From positions 1-11,346 of the forward strand of contig CALLHY010000027.1 of assembly GCA_938009275.1 (NCBI GenBank): a stretch of DNA of 11,346 nucleotides, read 5' to 3'. The first letter of the stretch is position 1, and every line of letters starts with the position of its first letter. A program made the position numbers and the translations under genes. This document shows positions 7,080 to 11,346 of the stretch, one piece after another. Source of the stretch: an uncultured bacterium. Its GTDB lineage: Bacteria > Cloacimonadota > Cloacimonadia > Cloacimonadales > Cloacimonadaceae. The notes beneath the pieces are model-generated. The model did not search any database and was not told where the DNA came from. It worked only from the letters and a program-made list of their open reading frames with translations.

Positions 7080-7583
7080 TTACCGCAGCGATCTATAACA
7101 CCCAGCCCTATTCAAACTCCTGAGTTGACCCAGGATACCCTTCTGGACTTTTCTGCCGATCTTGGGCACGTTTTGGCGGGATATGACCACATAAATGTGC
7201 TGCCTGAGATCGACAACCTCAATCGATGCCAGTGCCTCCAGATAGATATAGACCCACTGCCTGGATTTGCTTATTGCTTGAGCGATGTCTCGAATGGATT
7301 TGTATCTGCCTCGTTCTAGGATGTCCAGAAGCCTGTGGGCATCTGCAATGCTGAAGGTCCAGCCCTTGTAGTGCTGATAGCCAATCCTAGCTTGGTATCG
7401 GTTGACTCGGACATAGATGGGGGGACTATCTTCAATCTGCTTGATTGCCTGGCTTTGGAGCAGTTCGGGTAGTAGCTTTTCTATTGCTTCTATGCTTGCA
7501 TTGGTCAGCTTGGCTATAAGTTCTGCATTGAACAGGCGATCATACTGATTGATGAAGTTGAGGATCAGCTCTTTGTCAGTCAT
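7080..7583 (-). CDS. Tandem winged-helix DNA-binding protein, last gene of the transposition operon
   Basis: This 167-residue protein probably has two winged-helix/HTH segments. The first is near the N-terminus (LILNFINQYDRLFNAELIAK and the following helix), with a strand pair ending PIYVRVNRY. The second is at roughly residues 90-135 (ILERGRYKSIRDIAQAISKS and WVYIYLEALASI), with a VVDLRQHIYVV wing. The C-terminus is basic. I choose the ATG at 7581-7583 because GAGG lies 5 bases upstream. An ATG at 7596-7598 would add 5 residues and overlap the ATPase stop by 8 bases. Its role in the element is unknown: regulation, or a target- or end-binding accessory subunit, are both possible. I see no TniQ-like zinc motif, so it does not look like TniQ/TnsD. 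Confidence 0.75.
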   Translation of the reverse strand: MTDKELILNFINQYDRLFNAELIAKLTNASIEAIEKLLPELLQSQAIKQIEDSPPIYVRVNRYQARIGYQHYKGWTFSIADAHRLLDILERGRYKSIRDIAQAISKSRQWVYIYLEALASIEVVDLRQHIYVVISRQNVPKIGRKVQKGILGQLRSLNRAGCYRSLR

Positions 7584-7590
7584 TGTTGCC

Positions 7591-8301
7591 TCAATCATCC
7601 AGATCGGCTTGAGAGACTATTTCTAGATTCTTGTATCTACCAATCTCCTCTACTGATCGGATGAGCTTCATGGCTTTGCGGACATTGCCGCAAGAGTGGA
7701 AGTGGACATATTCGACAACATCTGGATGGAACTTGATCTCCAGAATCTCACTGCATAGCTGTGCGATATCCTTCTTGGGCAGATCCTGGAACTCATAGAA
7801 GAAATTGCATCTATCAAAGTAATATTCATTGATCTGGTTGAGCTTATCCTTGGCATTCTGCATCCCGACCAGGATAACTATCGCTGTGGTCTCATCCACG
7901 ATATCCCTGATCGCACCCAAGAGCTGTGGATGCCGGAAGGCGTAGTCTATCTCATCTACCACGATGATTGTATCACGATGGTCTTCCAGGATCGCTAAGC
8001 ATAGCATAAAGAGGTCATTGGCTGTTCCGTAGGGCACATACTCTCCCATGACAAATCTCTTATATAGTGCTAGGAGCAGCTTGGAGGCAAATGCCTTGGG
8101 TGTGGTAGTGGCTTCCAGTCTTAGGTAGACATAGCCTTTACTGAAAGCAATTCGACTGGCATAAGTGGTCTTACCCAGACCTGGTCTACCATACAGCAAC
8201 CCGAGCCCGATCATCTCCAGTTTGGGTCGATTTATGAGGTATTCTATGCAGTTATCCGCTGCTATAACGTTCTGAGTCCTGACAAGTTTTCCCTGTTTCA
8301 T
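7591..8301 (-). CDS. MuB/TniB-like AAA+ ATPase, transposition target-selection protein (236 aa)
   Basis: ATPases of this class bind target DNA, deliver it to the DDE transposase and often give target immunity. Here a Walker A GRPGLGKTT lies at residues 38-46, a Walker B TIIVVDEIDYAF has Asp116-Glu117, and a sensor-1-like strand IVILVGMQNA lies near 142-151. HSCGNVRKAMKLI in the C-terminal lid (about 205-217) is typical of the MuB/ORC-like AAA+ group. The ATG at 8299-8301 has GAGG 5 bases upstream, and the Shine-Dalgarno overlaps the transposase stop (TAAGAGG). The gene follows the transposase by 9 bases. The motifs look intact, so the protein should bind and hydrolyse ATP. Confidence 0.88.
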   Translation of the reverse strand: MKQGKLVRTQNVIAADNCIEYLINRPKLEMIGLGLLYGRPGLGKTTYASRIAFSKGYVYLRLEATTTPKAFASKLLLALYKRFVMGEYVPYGTANDLFMLCLAILEDHRDTIIVVDEIDYAFRHPQLLGAIRDIVDETTAIVILVGMQNAKDKLNQINEYYFDRCNFFYEFQDLPKKDIAQLCSEILEIKFHPDVVEYVHFHSCGNVRKAMKLIRSVEEIGRYKNLEIVSQADLDD

Positions 8302-8310
8302 TATTACCTC

Positions 8311-10893
8311 TTAATTGGTTATCCCGATTCGTTTGAGTAGTTCTGCTCTGGAGAGGTGTGCGAATGGTGACTGCTCTTTCTTATCCTCATCAGGTGTTTG
8401 TTTATTCTCTTCTGGCAATTCTGTTTTGTTGAGAGTGGCATCGGATTGATTCTGCTCATCTGATGTTTCTAGTGAGATCGGACTATCATTTGTCTCACAC
8501 TGATCAACCGAGATTGTTTGTTGTGATTTGTAATACTCTCGTGCTGTCTTACTGAATGCTATTTTCATAGATATGGGCATTTCACCATTGCTGTCATTAC
8601 AATCAAGTCCTATCCTCTCAAAGGAAGCCCTGATCTCTTGCTCTATTATGCGGTTAATCTCTAATTCTGCCAGTCTCTCTTGCTCCTTAGCATCAAGCTG
8701 TTCCCGCTCTTCAGGACTCAGCATATCTGGATGCTTCGGTAGGTTCATCATCGCCCTTCTGGTCATTTCATCGATGATCTCATCACTATCCTTGGGTGGT
8801 GCTTCCAGCATGGGAGGACTGCTGAAGATTGCTCTGGCACCCTGATCCACAAGCTTCTCTTGCTTAGCTGTGGAGTTGTTCAAGATTCTATCAACTGCTT
8901 TCTGGGAGTTCACTACCCACTTCTTAGCATTGCGTTCTTTCTCCCGCTTTAAGCCTTTGATCTCGTTGTATTCTTTATTCAGTTCCTTATGCGAGACTGC
9001 CTTATCCATCGAGACTTCAATGAAGGGATGCTGTGTCTTTCTGAGTGCAGCCTGGCAGATGAAGACGTCGTTCTTATCATAAACCACTATCCATCTGGCA
9101 TCGCTGTAATCGAACCTGATGATGCAAGGCTGTCCCACATGGTTCACCATGTCCCGGTGCCAATACACTTTCTTGTCCAACCTGATACCCTCACTGCGGA
9201 TGTTCTTACGCTCCATTGCCATCATCAGGAAGTTGAGCCTGGAAATCTCGACCTGGCGATTCTCAGCAATCCTGGCGGCACTGAAGACCTCATATGGAGT
9301 CCTTCTGTTGAGTGAGGTATGTGGAGTCTCTCCATAACAGAATCGCACATAGAAGGCGATCATCTGCATTGTCTCTTCTATTGTAGGTGGCTTGCCGGTA
9401 TAGAGCTTCTTAGCCCACTTCTCGTTACGGCTTAGTGTGGATGGCTTATCTGCAATCGAAGCTCCTCTGAAGGTGGTTATGAACCTCTCAAACTGCTCCT
9501 GGAAGGTCTTGAAGAAGCGTTCGATGATCTTGGCTTTGGCGTTATAACTCTCAGCGAATCTCACCCCTATATTGAGCCGGGGGAAGATGCCTCCCAGTTC
9601 TTTGTTTAGATCATGCTCTTCCCAGCTCTCATGAAAGAGCTTGGCTCGGAAGGCTTTGCCATTATCCAGATAGACATACTCCGGCAGCACTGCCATAGTT
9701 CCACTATTGTTATCCGCTATCTGTGAGCAGTTGATAAAGCCATTGCGGAAGGCTGTGAGAATATGCTGGCTATCCTCTGTAAAGGCGAGTGAGGCTCCCA
9801 CCGGATACCTGCTTGCCCAGTCCATCACCATGATCATCGTCATACGTTGTGCTCTTCCTGTCTGAGGATTGAGGATATCAAAGGAGAGGGTATGTCCATC
9901 CGCTACCCATACCTGTCCCACTGCCAAGCTGCTATCATCCCGCATAATGGTCTTGATGATCCGCTCTGAGACGAACTTACTGCCATCTCTGGCTTGATGC
10001 CACTCTGCCGGATGTCTGGCTGCCCATTCCTCGCACCAGCGTCTGAGCGTGCGTTCATTGGTACTGGATTCGATCACATTGTTTCTGGACATCTGCTTAA
10101 GGTTGGTGATGGCAGAGCCGATCTTGATGCGATTGGGATTGAGCAGCAGATGCAGCAGATAATGCTGTTCCTGAAAAGTGATCTTACGTTCTTTATACTT
10201 GCCTTTGCTCTTGTGGATCAGGGCATACATATCAAATTTATTCTCATGGTAGATATTGAGCCACTCTCGCAGTGCCCTCTCTTTACGGGGTCCTTTGAGA
10301 TTGTAGAGCTCCGGCACCAGTCTTTTGGTGTTATAGTCACTGGTGATGCGTTTCCAGGCTAAAGTCCTGGAATCAACTCCATGCAATCTGCGGAACACTT
10401 CCTGGCAGAACCTGCCATAGAGTTGAGCCTCATCCTTGAATAGCAGTCTTTCCTCTTCCACCGGAGCCAGATCAAGAAACTCACTGGAGAAGTCGATAAC
10501 CACTTCATTGTCCCGTGCTTCATGGATCAAAGTGAGTTTACGTTCAAACTCCATATAGTCTTCATAAGTCTCATAGACTGTCTCGGACTCCAGATTATCA
10601 TCCGAACTATCTGCTTTGGCATTATACTGCTGGCTATAGGCAAGCATGAAGCTATTGTCGGCATCAGATTCAGTGGTTGTGCTATTGCCGTTACCATTAC
10701 CATCAGCATTAACATCACCATTCCCATTAAACTTGCTGAAACCAGACTTTACCTCGGGTACCACAATATATCTGCCACCACTCTTGATTTCCAGCTTCAG
10801 TCCCTGGCTTTCCATCAGTTCTTGCAGTTCATTCAGCTTTCTACGATACTCTCTCAGGAACTCCTCAGTCGGTCTACCACTATAGGGAAACAT
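8311..10893 (-). CDS. Mu-type DDE transposase (860 aa)
   Basis: This is the catalytic transposase of the element. A charged N-terminal segment with a Gly/Asn-rich linker (NGNGDVNADGNGNGN, about 55-70) leads to an HTH region (about 238-290). The RNase H-fold core follows: VWVADGHTLSF with Asp332, YVYLDNGKAF with Asp410, and KIIERFFKT with Glu458 form the DDE triad. A GTPHTSLNRRTPYEVF-like segment closes the core (about 521-538, written GETPHTSLNRRTPYEVF here). A beta-barrel-like Mu C-terminal domain and a long acidic/charged tail follow. I start at the ATG 10891-10893, which has a perfect AGGAGG 5 bases upstream. The frame is open for 85 codons more, but those residues come from the overlapping upstream gene read in another frame. 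No disruption is seen. Confidence 0.9.
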   Translation of the reverse strand: MFPYSGRPTEEFLREYRRKLNELQELMESQGLKLEIKSGGRYIVVPEVKSGFSKFNGNGDVNADGNGNGNSTTTESDADNSFMLAYSQQYNAKADSSDDNLESETVYETYEDYMEFERKLTLIHEARDNEVVIDFSSEFLDLAPVEEERLLFKDEAQLYGRFCQEVFRRLHGVDSRTLAWKRITSDYNTKRLVPELYNLKGPRKERALREWLNIYHENKFDMYALIHKSKGKYKERKITFQEQHYLLHLLLNPNRIKIGSAITNLKQMSRNNVIESSTNERTLRRWCEEWAARHPAEWHQARDGSKFVSERIIKTIMRDDSSLAVGQVWVADGHTLSFDILNPQTGRAQRMTMIMVMDWASRYPVGASLAFTEDSQHILTAFRNGFINCSQIADNNSGTMAVLPEYVYLDNGKAFRAKLFHESWEEHDLNKELGGIFPRLNIGVRFAESYNAKAKIIERFFKTFQEQFERFITTFRGASIADKPSTLSRNEKWAKKLYTGKPPTIEETMQMIAFYVRFCYGETPHTSLNRRTPYEVFSAARIAENRQVEISRLNFLMMAMERKNIRSEGIRLDKKVYWHRDMVNHVGQPCIIRFDYSDARWIVVYDKNDVFICQAALRKTQHPFIEVSMDKAVSHKELNKEYNEIKGLKREKERNAKKWVVNSQKAVDRILNNSTAKQEKLVDQGARAIFSSPPMLEAPPKDSDEIIDEMTRRAMMNLPKHPDMLSPEEREQLDAKEQERLAELEINRIIEQEIRASFERIGLDCNDSNGEMPISMKIAFSKTAREYYKSQQTISVDQCETNDSPISLETSDEQNQSDATLNKTELPEENKQTPDEDKKEQSPFAHLSRAELLKRIGITN

Positions 10894-11239
10894 CTGAACC
10901 TCCTGCTTTACTGTTACCAGTAATAATGGAGTCAGTACCATTCTCATAATAGACCAGGAAGACACTGGGGTAGCTATGGTCTCCCAGATTGATATCTTCC
11001 TCGAAGTAAAGCTCCGGTTTGCGTAGGCTATCTCTGAATCTGTCATACTCCGCCTGAATGATCTCTTCAGTTGCCAGTACGAAAGTCTTGACCGTGGCTC
11101 CGTTCTTGGTCGGTATCTGATGCTTGAGTGCAGTAAGCTTCCCGGCATCCACCATTCTTCTGATCGTCTTCAGATTCTTGTCCATCAGCATGGCTACTCT
11201 ATCAATGGGTAACCAGATAAAATCGACTTTCATGTCCAT
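10880..11239 (-). CDS. Small HTH DNA-binding protein, first gene of the transposition operon (119 aa)
   Basis: The N-terminal domain FIWLPIDRVAMLMDKNLKT continues into IRRMVDAGKLTALKH (residues 7-42). This is an HTH of the MerR/excisionase/MuA-N type, in which a start like 'W-L-x-x-x-x-V-A' precedes the turn. A linker and a second helical part rich in acidic residues follow (ATEEIIQAEYDRFRDSL). The ATG at 11237-11239 has AAGGA 7 bases upstream. The frame stays open beyond it to a TTG at 11342-11344, but that extension would code across the two end repeats and is unlikely. The stop overlaps the transposase start by 14 bases. It could supply the end-binding or regulatory domain that MuA carries at its own N-terminus. 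That is inference. Confidence 0.75.
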   Translation of the reverse strand: MDMKVDFIWLPIDRVAMLMDKNLKTIRRMVDAGKLTALKHQIPTKNGATVKTFVLATEEIIQAEYDRFRDSLRKPELYFEEDINLGDHSYPSVFLVYYENGTDSIITGNSKAGGSDVSL

Positions 11240-11265
11240 GTCCAAATCCTTCAAAAACTGTGACC

Positions 11266-11278
11266 CGCTTGGACATTT
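11266..11278. repeat. Right-end repeat copy 2, CGCTTGGACATTT
   Basis: A 13-base word identical to the copy at 11309-11321 lies upstream of the first transposition gene. It is read as AAATGTCCAAGCG on the minus strand. Spaced copies of this kind are typical transposase-binding sites at ends of Mu/Tn7-type elements, and may also regulate the operon promoter. Confidence 0.6.
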
Positions 11279-11308
11279 CAGTCTGAAATCTTGAAAAATG
11301 CGGTCAAG

Positions 11309-11321
11309 CGCTTGGACATTT
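11309..11321. repeat. Right-end repeat copy 1, CGCTTGGACATTT
   Basis: This copy is identical to the one 43 bases to its left, about four helical turns away, so both would face the same side of the DNA. It contains CTTGGACA, the mirror of the TGTCCAA at 7015-7021. It is the outermost copy seen; further copies may lie past the window edge. Confidence 0.6.
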
Positions 11322-11346
11322 TGGCCTCTCATCATAGTTATCAATG

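Larger units (their letters stand above)
7015..11321 (-). mobile_element. Mu/Tn7-superfamily-like transposon with a four-gene transposition operon (ends approximate)
   Basis: The region carries, in transcription order, a small HTH protein, a DDE transposase of MuA/TniA type, an AAA+ ATPase of MuB/TniB type, and a winged-helix protein, all on the minus strand with gaps or overlaps under 15 bases. Repeats related to GTCCAA lie on both sides of the operon. No phage head, tail or lysis genes are present, so this is a transposon-like module rather than a visible Mu prophage, at least within the window. The coordinates run from the left-end palindrome to the outermost right-end repeat. The true right end may be beyond the window, and the true left end could lie further left, in which case the protease pair would be cargo. 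Confidence 0.7.

Noticed and set aside
10522..10923. 133-residue plus-strand open frame rich in Ile/Leu, resembling a membrane protein
   Set aside because: It is antisense to the transposase N-terminal region. The hydrophobic runs arise from the reverse of the Gly/Asn/Asp-rich linker.
10894..11148. 85-residue N-terminal extension of the transposase frame
   Set aside because: It overlaps the coding frame of the upstream HTH gene and does not resemble a transposase, while the ATG at 10893 has a perfect Shine-Dalgarno.
7010..11323. Target-site duplication for element ends at 7015 and 11318
   Set aside because: The flanking five bases (TATGT on the left, TTTTG on the right) do not match.
11240..11344. 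TTG-initiated extension of the small HTH gene to the window edge
   Set aside because: It would code through both end repeats, starts at a rare codon, and the ATG at 11239 has a good AAGGA.
1..11346. CRISPR arrays, tRNA or rRNA genes
   Set aside because: No regularly spaced direct repeats of CRISPR type and no tRNA or rRNA-like sequence was seen on reading both strands.

Overview
The window holds the promoter-proximal part of a type 1 BREX anti-phage operon (minus strand, 1-5312), a divergent two-gene module built on a SDH/ClpP-class serine protease (plus strand, 5625-6913), and a Mu-like transposition module (minus strand, about 7015 to the right edge). The source is a bacterium of medium GC content with compact, strongly Shine-Dalgarno-led operons. 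I cannot name the taxon from the sequence. An anaerobic, Cloacimonadota-like bacterium is only an impression from protein style.

BREX region. Transcription runs right to left. A near-consensus promoter (5395-5422) drives a 63-residue excisionase/MerR-type HTH protein. It is followed by brxA (GTGA overlap), brxB (2-base gap), brxC (14-base gap) and pglX (ATGA overlap, cut by the left edge). brxC is broken by one frameshift near 1787-1798. Without it the protein would be about 1153 residues, the usual BrxC size. The frameshift lies inside one arm of a perfect 17-bp inverted repeat (1758-1774 / 1787-1803). This suggests a template-switch (quasipalindrome) insertion, a sequencing error provoked by the hairpin, or less likely recoding. 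As written, this BREX locus would make no full-length BrxC. pglZ and brxL are expected further left, outside the window.

Middle region. The 312-base divergent spacer (5313-5624) contains the BREX promoter, three copies of TTTATACT at about 30-bp spacing, and a pair of inverted TGGGATSATA words, which look like an operator. The plus-strand genes are visibly more AT-rich than their neighbours. They encode a 358-residue protease with a GG oxyanion-type motif and a Ser nucleophile motif, and an unrecognised 71-residue protein starting at an ATGA overlap. The pair sits between BREX and a transposon, a typical defence-island position, but its function is unproven.

Transposon region. Four minus-strand genes form a tight operon: a small HTH DNA-binding protein, a large DDE (MuA/TniA-type) transposase, a MuB/TniB-type AAA+ ATPase, and a tandem winged-helix protein. 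Two copies of CGCTTGGACATTT lie upstream of the first gene and look like transposase-binding sites at the right end. A related imperfect palindrome at 7015-7038, just past the last gene, is the best candidate for the left end. No target-site duplication could be confirmed, so the exact ends are open.
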